Source: Hyphomicrobiales bacterium (GTDB lineage: Bacteria; Pseudomonadota; Alphaproteobacteria; Rhizobiales; Rhizobiaceae). Taken from it: 64,000 bases of DNA. The notes under the pieces are model-generated. The model had not been told where the DNA came from. It ran no database searches and saw nothing but the letters and a program-made list of their open reading frames with translations. The stretch's first letter is position 1. Each line of letters begins with the position of its first letter. A program made the translations under genes and the position numbers. Shown here piece by piece: positions 52,276 through 60,710 of the stretch. The stretch is taken from the NCBI GenBank assembly GCA_900466475.1, contig UBMI01000014.1, forward strand, positions 124,001-188,000, written 5' to 3'.

Positions 52276-53400
52276 ATGCCACAACAAGTCAGCGGAACGA
52301 TACTGAAGCGCCAGATCATCTTCTGGGTGGCGGTTCTGCTCATCTTCATCGCCTTCCTCTATATTTTCAGTTCGATCCTGTTGCCCTTCATTGCCGGCAT
52401 GTCGATCGCCTATTTCCTCGATCCTGTCGCAGACAGGCTGGAGCGGCTGGGCTTGAGCCGCCTGATGGCGACCATTGTTATTCTAGTGGCCTTCGTCATC
52501 GTCTTCGCGCTGGCACTGGTGATCCTGATCCCCGTCCTCATCAACCAGTTCAACGATTTTGCCCAGCGCGTACCGGGCTATATCAGCCAGCTGCAGCAAT
52601 TCATCGCCAACTATCAGGATTCCGTGCTGCCTGGCTGGATCAGAAGCCAGCTCGGGACCATCAAGGACAATCTATCTGGTATCCTTTCGGAAGGCATGGG
52701 CTTTCTGACGGGTCTCTTCGCGCAGATCTGGAATTCCGGCAAGGCGATCGTCGATGTCATCTCGCTTCTCGTCGTCACGCCGGTCGTCGCCTTCTACATT
52801 CTGCTCGATTGGGATCGCATGGTCGCCAAGGTCGATCAGTGGGTGCCGCGCGACTATGTGAGCGACGTGCGCCAGATCGCCACGGAAGTGGATCAGGCGA
52901 TTGCCGGCTTCATCCGCGGGCAGGGCTCGCTCTGCCTCATCCTGGGCATCTACTACGCCCTGGGCCTCTCGATCGTCGGCCTGAACTTCGGCCTGCTCAT
53001 CGGGCTTTTCGCCGGCATGATCAGCTTCATTCCCTATGTCGGGTCGCTGGTTGGCCTCGTCATTGCCATTGGCGTGGCGATCGTCCAGTTCTGGCCCGAT
53101 TATATCTGGATTATCGCCGTCCTGGCGGTCTTCTTCTCCGGCCAGTTCCTGGAAGGCAATATCCTGCAGCCGAAGCTCGTCGGCTCCAGTGTCGGCCTGC
53201 ATCCCGTCTGGCTGATGTTTGCGCTCTTTGCCTTCGGTGCACTGTTCGGTTTCGTCGGCCTGCTGGTCGCGGTGCCGGCCGCTGCCGCCGTCGGCGTCCT
53301 TGTCCGCTTTGCGCTTTCGCGCTACCTTCAAAGCGATCTCTACTATGGCGGGTCGCCGGGCGGCCGGGCCCGGAAGACGAAATCTGTTTCCGATGAATGA
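52276..53400 (+). CDS. AI-2E family transporter (PerM-like permease)
   Basis: 374 aa from ATG 52276 (MPQQVSGTILKRQIIFWVAV). About eight membrane segments, with the family pattern of helices at residues 20-60, 70-95, and a cluster at 205-340 (GLNFGLLIGLFAGMISFIPYVG). Family members export autoinducer-2 or act as ion antiporters. Its 3' end overlaps hdaA by 8 bp in another frame, and this perM-hda order is widely conserved. Confidence 0.88.
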   Translation: MPQQVSGTILKRQIIFWVAVLLIFIAFLYIFSSILLPFIAGMSIAYFLDPVADRLERLGLSRLMATIVILVAFVIVFALALVILIPVLINQFNDFAQRVPGYISQLQQFIANYQDSVLPGWIRSQLGTIKDNLSGILSEGMGFLTGLFAQIWNSGKAIVDVISLLVVTPVVAFYILLDWDRMVAKVDQWVPRDYVSDVRQIATEVDQAIAGFIRGQGSLCLILGIYYALGLSIVGLNFGLLIGLFAGMISFIPYVGSLVGLVIAIGVAIVQFWPDYIWIIAVLAVFFSGQFLEGNILQPKLVGSSVGLHPVWLMFALFAFGALFGFVGLLVAVPAAAAVGVLVRFALSRYLQSDLYYGGSPGGRARKTKSVSDE

Positions 53401-54106
53401 CGTGAAGAACGCTGATCCGAAGCGCAAGGCCGGAGAGCAGCTTCCCTTGGCCTTTTCGCACGACGCCGCCGCCGGGCGCGACGACCTCCTTGTCTCGGAG
53501 CGTCTCGCGGCCGCCGTTTCGATCGTCGATGCCTGGCCGAACTGGCCGTCACCGGTCGTCATCCTTGCCGGTCCCGTCGGTTCCGGCAAATCGCATCTCG
53601 CCGGCATCTGGAAGGAGCTGAGCGGAGCGAAGATCATCCACCCCAACGCTGATTCCGATGCCGCGATCACGGCCGCCAATGGCCCCGTGCTTTTTGAGGA
53701 TGCCGACCGCGCGGGCTTTGATGACGTCAAGCTCTTTCACGTCATCAACAGCGTGCGGGAAAACGGCACCAGCCTTTTGATGACCAGCCGCCTCTGGCCC
53801 ATGTCCTGGCCGGTCACGCTGCCTGATCTGCGTTCCCGCCTGAAGGCCGCGACGGTCGTGGAGATCGGCGAGCCGGATGAGGAACTTCTGTCGCAGGTCA
53901 TCGTCAAGCTCTTCGCCGACCGGCAGCTTTATATAGATGACAAACTCGTCCTTTATATCGTCAATCGCATGGAGCGGTCGCTCAACGCCGCCCAGACGAT
54001 TGTCGAAAGGCTCGATCGGCTGGCGCTTTCCAGAGGCACGGGCATTACCCGTTCGCTTGCCGCTGAAGTATTGAATGAATTGGGCAATTCCGGCTCGGGC
54101 GATTGA
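53393..54106 (+). CDS. hdaA: DnaA regulatory inactivator HdaA
   Basis: 237 aa from ATG 53393. Promotes ATP hydrolysis on DnaA when bound to the sliding clamp, preventing re-initiation. Clamp-binding hexapeptide QLPLAF at residues 16-21. AAA+ core with Walker A GPVGSGKSH (about 60-68), LFEDADRAG as Walker B-like, MTSRLWPMSW and a sensor-2-like region near DLRSRLKAA. Shorter than DnaA and without the DNA-binding domain IV. In alphaproteobacteria this precedes ppk. Confidence 0.92.
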   Translation: MNDVKNADPKRKAGEQLPLAFSHDAAAGRDDLLVSERLAAAVSIVDAWPNWPSPVVILAGPVGSGKSHLAGIWKELSGAKIIHPNADSDAAITAANGPVLFEDADRAGFDDVKLFHVINSVRENGTSLLMTSRLWPMSWPVTLPDLRSRLKAATVVEIGEPDEELLSQVIVKLFADRQLYIDDKLVLYIVNRMERSLNAAQTIVERLDRLALSRGTGITRSLAAEVLNELGNSGSGD

Positions 54107-54135
54107 CTGTCACAGTTCCGTCGTGAAACTGATAT
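54107..54135 (+). promoter_or_regulatory. Putative PhoB box before ppk1
   Basis: CTGTCAC (54107-54113), CCGTCGT (54118-54124) and CTGATAT (54129-54135): three 7-mers at exact 11-bp spacing. Matches to CTGTCAT/C are 7/7, 5/7 and 5/7. The arrangement of 7-bp units with 4-bp spacers is the known PhoB recognition pattern. It starts 65 bp before the ppk1 ATG. Confidence 0.6.
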
Positions 54136-54171
54136 ATTCGCCGAAGCGGATAAGAGCAGGGTGAGTGGACC

Positions 54172-56376
54172 ATGGATAGTGCATATCAGGAACATCAGGA
54201 ATCCACCCCGAACAACAGCACAGACCTGCCGCCGCTGGAGCAGCTGCTGTCGAGCCCCGAGCGCTTCATCAACCGCGAATTCTCCTGGCTGCAGTTCAAC
54301 CGTCGTGTCCTCGAGGAGACGCTGAACACCGAGCATCCGTTGCTGGAACGCGTGCGCTTCCTGTCGATCTCGGCCGCCAACCTCGACGAATTCTTCATGG
54401 TGCGCGTCGCCGGCCTCGAAGGCCAGGTACGGCAGAGCATCGTCGTCAAGAGCCCCGATGGCCGCACACCCGCCGAACAGCTCGATTCGATCCTGAGCGA
54501 GATCGATCATCTGCAGATGGAGCAGCAGGCCTCGCTCGCCGTCCTGCAGCAGTACCTCGCCAAGGAAGACATCCTGATCGTGCGTCCGGGTGCGCTGAGC
54601 GACGCCGATCGGCAGTGGCTGGCAAACGAGTTCGAGCAGGCGATCTTCCCGGTTCTGACGCCGCTGTCGATCGATCCGGCTCATCCGTTCCCGTTCATTC
54701 CGAACCTCGGGTTCTCGATCGGCCTGCAGCTCGTCAGCCGCAGCGGCCGCGAGCCGATGACGGCTTTGCTGCGCCTCCCGCCGGCGCTCGACCGTTTCGT
54801 CCGCCTGCCCGACGATCGCAATACGATCCGCTACATCACCCTGGAAGACGTCGCCAACATCTTCATTCACCGGCTCTATCCGGGTTACGAGGTACAGGGC
54901 TCGGGTACGTTCCGCGTCATCAGAGACAGTGATATCGAAGTCGAGGAAGAAGCCGAGGATCTCGTGCGCTTCTTCGAAACCGCGCTGAAGCGCCGCCGCC
55001 GTGGCAAGGTCATCCGCATCGAGACGGATTCCGAAATGCCGGCCTCGCTGCGCCAGTTCGTGGTCCAGGCACTCAGTATTCCCGAGAATCGCGTTGCCGT
55101 TCTGCCGGGCCTGCTGGCGCTCAACACGCTCTCCGAAATCACCAAGGCGCCGCGCGACGACCTGCGCTTTCCGCCCTACAATGCCCGATTTCCCGAACGT
55201 GTCCGTGAACACGCCGGTGATTGCTTCGCCGCCATCCGAGAAAAGGACATGGTGGTTCACCACCCATATGAATCTTTCGACGTGGTGGTCCAATTCCTTA
55301 TCCAGGCTGCGCATGATCCTGACGTTCTGGCGATAAAGCAGACGCTCTACCGTACATCCAATGACAGCCCGATCGTTCGCGCCCTGGTCGACGCCGCCGA
55401 AGCCGGCAAGTCGGTGACGGCACTGGTCGAACTCAAGGCCCGCTTCGACGAAGAGGCGAATATCCGCTGGGCACGCGACCTTGAGCGCGCCGGCGTGCAG
55501 GTCGTCTTCGGTTTCATCGAACTCAAGACCCACGCCAAGATGTCGCTCGTCGTTCGCCGCGAGGAAGGCAAGCTGCGCACCTACTGCCATCTCGGCACCG
55601 GCAACTACCATCCGATCACGGCGAAGATCTATACGGACCTCTCCTTCTTCACCTGCAACCCCGTCATCGCCCACGACATGGCGAATATCTTCAACTTCAT
55701 CACCGGATACGGTGAGCCGGAAGAGGGGATGCAGCTCGCCGTTTCGCCTTATACGCTGCGCCCGCGCATCATTCGCCACATCAACGAAGAGATCGAGCAT
55801 GCCCGCGCAGGCCGCCCGGCAGCGATCTGGATGAAGATGAATTCGCTGGTCGACCCCGATATCATCGACGCGCTCTATACGGCGAGCCGCGCTGGCGTCG
55901 AGATCGATCTCGTCGTGCGCGGCATCTGCTGCCTGCGTCCGCAGGTGCCAGGCCTTTCCGACAATATCCGGGTCAAATCGATCGTCGGACGTTTCCTGGA
56001 ACACAGCCGCATCTTCTGCTTCGGCAATGGTTACGGCCTGCCATCCGACAAGGCGCTCGTCTATATCGGCTCCGCCGACATGATGCCGAGAAACCTCGAT
56101 CGCCGCGTCGAAACGATGGTTCCGCTGACAAATCCGACCGTTCACGAGCAGGTTTTGTCACAGATTATGCTCGGCAACGTGATTGACAATCAACAAAGCT
56201 ACGAGATATTGCCCGACGGTACGTCACGGCGCATGGAAGTGCGCAAGGGCGAGGAACCGTTCAATGCGCAGCAGTATTTCATGACCAATCCCAGCCTGTC
56301 GGGCCGCGGTGAAGCTCTGAAATCGAGTGCGCCGAAGCTGATCGCCGGTCTGCTTGCCGGCCGGAACAACAAGTAA
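54172..56376 (+). CDS. ppk1: Polyphosphate kinase 1
   Basis: 734 aa. Makes inorganic polyphosphate from ATP reversibly. N domain begins ERFINREFSWLQFNRRVLEE; head domain; two phospholipase-D-like C-terminal domains with the phosphorylated histidine in FIELKTHAKMSLVV and the second in GTGNYHPITAKIYTDLS. RTSNDSPIVRALVDAAEAGK is also conserved. Full length. ppx follows after 10 bp. PhoB-like half-sites precede it. Confidence 0.97.
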   Translation: MDSAYQEHQESTPNNSTDLPPLEQLLSSPERFINREFSWLQFNRRVLEETLNTEHPLLERVRFLSISAANLDEFFMVRVAGLEGQVRQSIVVKSPDGRTPAEQLDSILSEIDHLQMEQQASLAVLQQYLAKEDILIVRPGALSDADRQWLANEFEQAIFPVLTPLSIDPAHPFPFIPNLGFSIGLQLVSRSGREPMTALLRLPPALDRFVRLPDDRNTIRYITLEDVANIFIHRLYPGYEVQGSGTFRVIRDSDIEVEEEAEDLVRFFETALKRRRRGKVIRIETDSEMPASLRQFVVQALSIPENRVAVLPGLLALNTLSEITKAPRDDLRFPPYNARFPERVREHAGDCFAAIREKDMVVHHPYESFDVVVQFLIQAAHDPDVLAIKQTLYRTSNDSPIVRALVDAAEAGKSVTALVELKARFDEEANIRWARDLERAGVQVVFGFIELKTHAKMSLVVRREEGKLRTYCHLGTGNYHPITAKIYTDLSFFTCNPVIAHDMANIFNFITGYGEPEEGMQLAVSPYTLRPRIIRHINEEIEHARAGRPAAIWMKMNSLVDPDIIDALYTASRAGVEIDLVVRGICCLRPQVPGLSDNIRVKSIVGRFLEHSRIFCFGNGYGLPSDKALVYIGSADMMPRNLDRRVETMVPLTNPTVHEQVLSQIMLGNVIDNQQSYEILPDGTSRRMEVRKGEEPFNAQQYFMTNPSLSGRGEALKSSAPKLIAGLLAGRNNK

Positions 56377-56386
56377 ACTGGACCTA

Positions 56387-57907
56387 ATGGTTGAATCTGA
56401 AGCCCAGGGGCGACTTCCGGGTATCGCCCCGGTCTCCGTTGTCGATATCGGATCGAATTCTATCCGTCTGGTCGTCTACGAGGGCTTGTCGCGTTCGCCC
56501 ACCATCCTGTTCAACGAAAAGGTTCTCTGCGGCCTCGGCAAGGGCATAGCCCTGACCGGCAAGATGGACGAGGAAAGCGTCGCACGCGCGCTTCAGGCTC
56601 TCCATCGTTTCAAGGCTCTTTCTGATCAGGCGCGCGCGGCCACCATGTATGTGCTGGCCACGGCCGCTGCGCGCGAGGCAAGCAACGGTCCTGATTTCAT
56701 CCATCAGGCCGAGACGATCCTGCAGCGGCACGTCCGTATATTGTCGGGTGAGGAAGAGGCACGCTTTGCCTCGCTCGGCATCATCAGCGGCTTCTACAAT
56801 CCCGATGGCATCGCAGGCGACCTCGGCGGCGGTTCTCTGGAACTGATCGATATCAGGGGCAAGGATGTCAGCGGCGGCATTACCCTGCCGCTCGGCGGTC
56901 TGCGCCTCTCCGAATATGCCGGCGGGTCGCTCGCCAAGGCGCGCGCCTTTGCCCGCAAGCAGGTCAAGACTGCCAAGCTTCTCTCCAAGGGGGAAGGGCG
57001 CACCTTCTATGCCGTTGGCGGCACCTGGCGAAACATTGCCAAGCTGCACATGGAGATCACTCGTTATCCACTGCACATGATGCAGGGCTACGAGGTGTCT
57101 CTCGAAGGCATGACGCAGTTCCTGGATCAGGTCGTCACCGCCAAGGATTCCAAGGAGCCGGCTCTGCAGGCGGTTTCCAAGCACCGCCGTTCACTGCTTC
57201 CCTTCGGCGCCATCGCCATGAAGGAAGTGCTGAACGCCATGAAGCCTTCGGTGATCTCCTTCTCCGCGCAGGGCGTGCGTGAAGGTTATCTCTTTTCGCT
57301 GCTGTCCGAATCCGAACGCCGCGCCGATCCGCTGCTGGCTGCCGCCGGCGAGCTTGCGATCCTGCGTGCCCGTTCGCCAGAACATGCCCGCGAGCTGGCC
57401 GATTGGACCGGCCGCATGATGCCGTATTTCGGCGTTCAGGAAACCGACGAGGAAAGTCGCTATCGTCAGGCTGCTTGCCTGCTGGCCGATATCAGCTGGC
57501 GCGCGCATCCTGATTATCGCGGCGCTCAGGCGCTGAACGTGATTGCCCACTCCTCATTCGTCGGCATCAGCCATCCCGGCCGTGCCTTCATCGCGCTGAC
57601 CAACTACTACCGCTTCGAAGGCCTGCATGACGACGGCTCCACGGCACCTCTTGCGACGATCGCCGGTCCTGCCTTCATCGACCGCGCCAAGCTGCTCGGC
57701 GGCATGTTGCGCGTCGTCTACCTCTTCTCGGCTTCCATGCCGGGCATTGTGCGCAATCTGAGGTTCCGCAAAGCTTCCACCCCCGATCTCGATCTGGAAT
57801 TCGTGGTTCCGCACGAATACCGTGATTTCGCCGGAGAACGACTGGATGGCCGCCTGCAGCAATTGTCGCGGCTGACGAACAAGCGGCTGGCCTTCCGCTT
57901 CGAGTAG
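56387..57907 (+). CDS. ppx: Exopolyphosphatase (Ppx/GppA family)
   Basis: 506 aa from ATG 56387 (MVESEAQGRLPGIAPVSVVD). Removes phosphate from polyP ends, or hydrolyses pppGpp. ASKHA phosphatase domain with phosphate-1 loop VVDIGSNSIRLVVYEG and phosphate-2 DLGGGSLELI; conserved LSGEEEARFASLG between them. C-terminal HD-like helical domain. Pairs with ppk1 in one operon, so synthesis and breakdown are regulated together. Confidence 0.94.
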   Translation: MVESEAQGRLPGIAPVSVVDIGSNSIRLVVYEGLSRSPTILFNEKVLCGLGKGIALTGKMDEESVARALQALHRFKALSDQARAATMYVLATAAAREASNGPDFIHQAETILQRHVRILSGEEEARFASLGIISGFYNPDGIAGDLGGGSLELIDIRGKDVSGGITLPLGGLRLSEYAGGSLAKARAFARKQVKTAKLLSKGEGRTFYAVGGTWRNIAKLHMEITRYPLHMMQGYEVSLEGMTQFLDQVVTAKDSKEPALQAVSKHRRSLLPFGAIAMKEVLNAMKPSVISFSAQGVREGYLFSLLSESERRADPLLAAAGELAILRARSPEHARELADWTGRMMPYFGVQETDEESRYRQAACLLADISWRAHPDYRGAQALNVIAHSSFVGISHPGRAFIALTNYYRFEGLHDDGSTAPLATIAGPAFIDRAKLLGGMLRVVYLFSASMPGIVRNLRFRKASTPDLDLEFVVPHEYRDFAGERLDGRLQQLSRLTNKRLAFRFE

Positions 57908-57949
57908 GCAGGTCGGGCAGGCTGTCTGACCGTTCAGCCCCAGCGGCAA

Positions 57950-57985
57950 TGGCCAAGCAAAAGGGCGGCACTTTCGCGCCGCCCT
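57950..57985 (-). terminator. Terminator between ppx and the phytase-like gene
   Basis: AGGGCGGC (57962-57969) pairs with GCCGCCCT (57978-57985), 8-nt loop. Minus-strand reading continues TTTTGCTTGG, so it best fits termination of the convergent phytase-like gene, whose stop is at 58010, and may also stop ppx transcripts. Confidence 0.7.
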
Positions 57986-58009
57986 CTCAATCTCGTACTA
58001 AATTGCGGA

Positions 58010-59365
58010 TTACTTCGCGTTCAGGAACTCGCCGACTTCGAGAATGCTGAACTCGTTATTGTCAGCCTTGTCGACAGCGCGGCCGGCCGAGAAGGGCAGG
58101 TTGTTGTCGTTGCCGATGATGATGTGCGTCGCGTCGACGCGGTCGACGTTTTCGATCGTCACGAAGGGCATGTTGTAGACGCCGGGGATATCGCCGGCCT
58201 TCTTCTTGTTGTCCGGATCCTGAATGTTCAGGAGATCGATATAGCCGATCTTGCGGACAGACTTGCCGACGTTGGCGTCATTGAACTCGATCTTGTAGAC
58301 GCGCTTCAGCTCGGCCGGAGCTTCGAAGCAATCCGGCTTCGGCTGCTTGGGATCGGCGCAAGCCTTGTCCTTCGTACCGGCGCCATTGTCGCGCTCTATA
58401 ACCAGAGCGGTGGTCTCGTCGAGCATGTTGAAGTCGCCGATCGAAGCGCCCTTGTCTTCGAACGGGTAGAGCCAGCTGCGGCCGGTCCACTTCTTGGAAG
58501 CGACGTCGAACTCGATGACCCGGATGGCGGTGTGGCCGTCAGCGGTTTCCATCTGGCCGTCAACATAGACGGCGCCTTCCAGCAGACCGTAGAGCTTGGA
58601 GCCGTCCTTAGACATGGCGAGGCCCTCGAAGCCGCCGGAGCGCTTCAGGTTGAAGGCCGGCATCTTGGCCGCCGGGTTGGCCGGCAGCTGGATCAACGGG
58701 TTGTCGGGGGACAGGACCGGCTTGCCATCGAGCGTCGTCGGGATGACGTCCGTCAGGCGGCCTTCGGTGTCGAATTTCAGGAGGTAGGGGCCGAATTCGT
58801 CGCCGAGCCAGAAGCCGTCGGCAACCGGCTGTACGGATTCGATGTCGAAATCGGCACCGGTCAGGTAACGCGTGTCCGAGGCTTCCGTAACGATCGGGAA
58901 CGGAGCGATCTTGTTCGGGTCGGACAGGAAGAGGTTCTTGACGACGTCAACCTTGTTGGCGTTCCAGTCGAACTTCAGCTGATGCAGGAACAGCATGGAG
59001 TCGGACGAGGTGAACTTCGAGCCGAAGCCGTTGTCGGAAAGCGTCCAGAAGGTGCCGTCGGCCATGGTCTTGATGCCGGAAAAACCCTGGATCGGCTGGC
59101 CGTCGAGCGGCAGCTTGACGTCGGTTACGCGGGCGCCGTCCTTGCCGTCGATCGTGCCGAGTTTCTCGGTGCGCTTGCGGTCAAGGGTCGTGAACTTGCC
59201 TGAGGTCTTGAGAAAAGCCGGCGCATCGGCGGGAGCCGGAACGACCGTGTTGGCAGGCAGGATCGCCTGGCTGGTCAGCTTTGCCGGGAAGAGTTGCTGG
59301 TCGGCGGAGGCGGAGCCTGCGACGAGCATGAAAAGTGATACGGAAGCGAAAAGAGCGTTCTTCAT
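58010..59365 (-). CDS. Secreted phytase-like/esterase-like beta-propeller protein
   Basis: 451 aa from ATG 59365 (MKNALFASVSLFMLVAGSASA). Signal peptide at residues 1-21, then a mature protein of the esterase-like/phytase-like family (DUF3616-like propeller). Motifs include PIQGFSGIKTMADGTFWTLSDNGFG, FWLGDEFGPYLLKFD and GGFEGLAMSKDGSKLYGLLE, all propeller blades with acidic metal-binding turns. Catalytic activity not confirmed. Three PhoB-like half-sites upstream suggest phosphate-starvation control. Confidence 0.8.
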   Translation of the reverse strand: MKNALFASVSLFMLVAGSASADQQLFPAKLTSQAILPANTVVPAPADAPAFLKTSGKFTTLDRKRTEKLGTIDGKDGARVTDVKLPLDGQPIQGFSGIKTMADGTFWTLSDNGFGSKFTSSDSMLFLHQLKFDWNANKVDVVKNLFLSDPNKIAPFPIVTEASDTRYLTGADFDIESVQPVADGFWLGDEFGPYLLKFDTEGRLTDVIPTTLDGKPVLSPDNPLIQLPANPAAKMPAFNLKRSGGFEGLAMSKDGSKLYGLLEGAVYVDGQMETADGHTAIRVIEFDVASKKWTGRSWLYPFEDKGASIGDFNMLDETTALVIERDNGAGTKDKACADPKQPKPDCFEAPAELKRVYKIEFNDANVGKSVRKIGYIDLLNIQDPDNKKKAGDIPGVYNMPFVTIENVDRVDATHIIIGNDNNLPFSAGRAVDKADNNEFSILEVGEFLNAK

Positions 59366-59428
59366 GATGTCCCCATAGAACGGAGTGCAAAAGCGCCATC
59401 CGCTTAGCAGGGCATTCATGTCGGCACA

Positions 59429-59457
59429 TTGACGGTTGGGTGAAGCTTTGGTGACGT
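59429..59457 (-). promoter_or_regulatory. Putative PhoB box before the phytase-like gene
   Basis: On the minus strand: ACGTCAC (59457-59451), GCTTCAC (59446-59440), CCGTCAA (59435-59429), three 7-mers at exact 11-bp spacing sharing a TCA core. Matches to CTGTCAC/T are 5/7, 4/7 and 5/7. The nearest unit is 63 bp before the ATG at 59365. Confidence 0.5.
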
Positions 59458-59474
59458 GTGCGGAAAGCTACGGC

Positions 59475-60536
59475 TCAACCGCGCCGCAGGGTCGCGGGCT
59501 GATTGAGGACGGTCACGGCGCGCGAGGAAAGGGCGATGACATCCAGCCCCTGGCCACGGCCGCGCACAGCGTGATTGCCGAGGTTCTCGCCGACAATCTC
59601 CTCAGGCAACGTCATGCGCTTGGCGAGCTCGGCGGAGATCAGCACCGGCCGGTTCAATGTTCGGCAGAGCGATTCCAGCCGCGAAGTGGTATTCACCGTA
59701 TCACCGAAGAAGCTGATCTTATGATGGTCAACGCCGACCTCAGCCGTAATGACGCTGCCGCCGTGAAGGGCGGCCCTGAGCTTCGGCACATGGCCGTAGC
59801 TCTTCTTCCAGCTTGCGGCATTGGCTTCGATATCGGCAAGGATATCGAAAAGGCAGCGCACGCAACGCGCATCTTTGACGCCGCGCGCCAGTGGCCAGGT
59901 GATGATAGCCGCATCGCCAACATAGTCGTTGATCAGGCCCTTGTTGCGCCGCACAGGCTCGGCGAAGGCGGCAAATAGCGAGCTCAGAAGCTGTTGCGCG
60001 CGCAGGTCCCCGTGCTTTTCGGCAAAGGCCGTGGATTCGGCGAGATCGATGAACAGGAAGACCCGCTCTTCCTTCATCGGTCTGCGATAGCGGCTGATCA
60101 GCATGCTGATGAAGACCTCGCGCCCGAGCAGTTCCCGCACCCGGAGCAGGAAGATCAATGTTGCGCAGACGGCAAGCGCGTAGATAAAGATGTCGAACGG
60201 CATGATCAGCACGTCGATCATCTTCGGCGGATTCAGAACGCCAAGCAGAGTAAGGAGGAAACCGGCAGCGGCAAAGCCGATGCTCATCAGGATTTCATAG
60301 ATGACGAGCTCGGAGATGATGAAGAGGAGGGTCGGCAGTCTTTGTATGCGCCGGTAAAGGCCGCGCAACAGCGCCTTGCGTTCGAAGGCGAGGATCGGCA
60401 TGCCGATGAAAAGCGCGAAGATCGCTCCGATGATGGGCGTCTGACCGGCAAAGAAGTACAGATCGTAGACCACGCCGCTGAGTCCAAGGACGAGCGCAAT
60501 CAGAATCCAGTTCTGCGTCGGGGATATCTCTCTCAT
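59475..60536 (-). CDS. Membrane-bound class III adenylate/guanylate cyclase
   Basis: 353 aa from ATG 60536 (MREISPTQNWILIALVLGLSG). About five membrane segments in residues 1-150, then a cytoplasmic cyclase homology domain. Metal-binding Asp in VFLFIDLAESTAFAE and in GLINDYVGDAAIITW; FFGDTVNTTSRLESL carries the transition-state Asn and Arg. Substrate ATP versus GTP not clear. Rhizobia carry many such cyclases, and the signal sensed here is unknown. Confidence 0.88.
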   Translation of the reverse strand: MREISPTQNWILIALVLGLSGVVYDLYFFAGQTPIIGAIFALFIGMPILAFERKALLRGLYRRIQRLPTLLFIISELVIYEILMSIGFAAAGFLLTLLGVLNPPKMIDVLIMPFDIFIYALAVCATLIFLLRVRELLGREVFISMLISRYRRPMKEERVFLFIDLAESTAFAEKHGDLRAQQLLSSLFAAFAEPVRRNKGLINDYVGDAAIITWPLARGVKDARCVRCLFDILADIEANAASWKKSYGHVPKLRAALHGGSVITAEVGVDHHKISFFGDTVNTTSRLESLCRTLNRPVLISAELAKRMTLPEEIVGENLGNHAVRGRGQGLDVIALSSRAVTVLNQPATLRRG

Positions 60537-60620
60537 GCCGCCCTTTCGCCGAAGCACTTCATTCGGCTATTGTTTCCGGCGCAGTGCTATGGTCAAGATA
60601 TTTCGAATTTAAGGCAGCGC

Positions 60621-60668
60621 GCACAAAGGTACGAAGCGATTTTGCGCTGACGACACGCGTCAAACAAC
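60621..60668. repeat. Dispersed intergenic repeat, degenerate copy C
   Basis: GCACAAAGGTACGAAGCGAT followed by TTTGCGC and GCGTCAAACAACGA lines up with copy B at 19172-19216 over most of its length, with mismatches and small gaps. It lies between the cyclase and rnd. Weaker than copy B. Confidence 0.45.
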
Positions 60669-60710
60669 GAGTTGAAACGCGACAGCCGGGCCGAAGGCCC
60701 CTGCCACGAT

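Noticed and set aside
53953..56145. 730-codon open frame on the minus strand opposite ppk1
   Set aside because: Lies wholly antisense to the clear ppk1 frame; composition and repeats follow from the codon use of ppk1 and no family motif appears.
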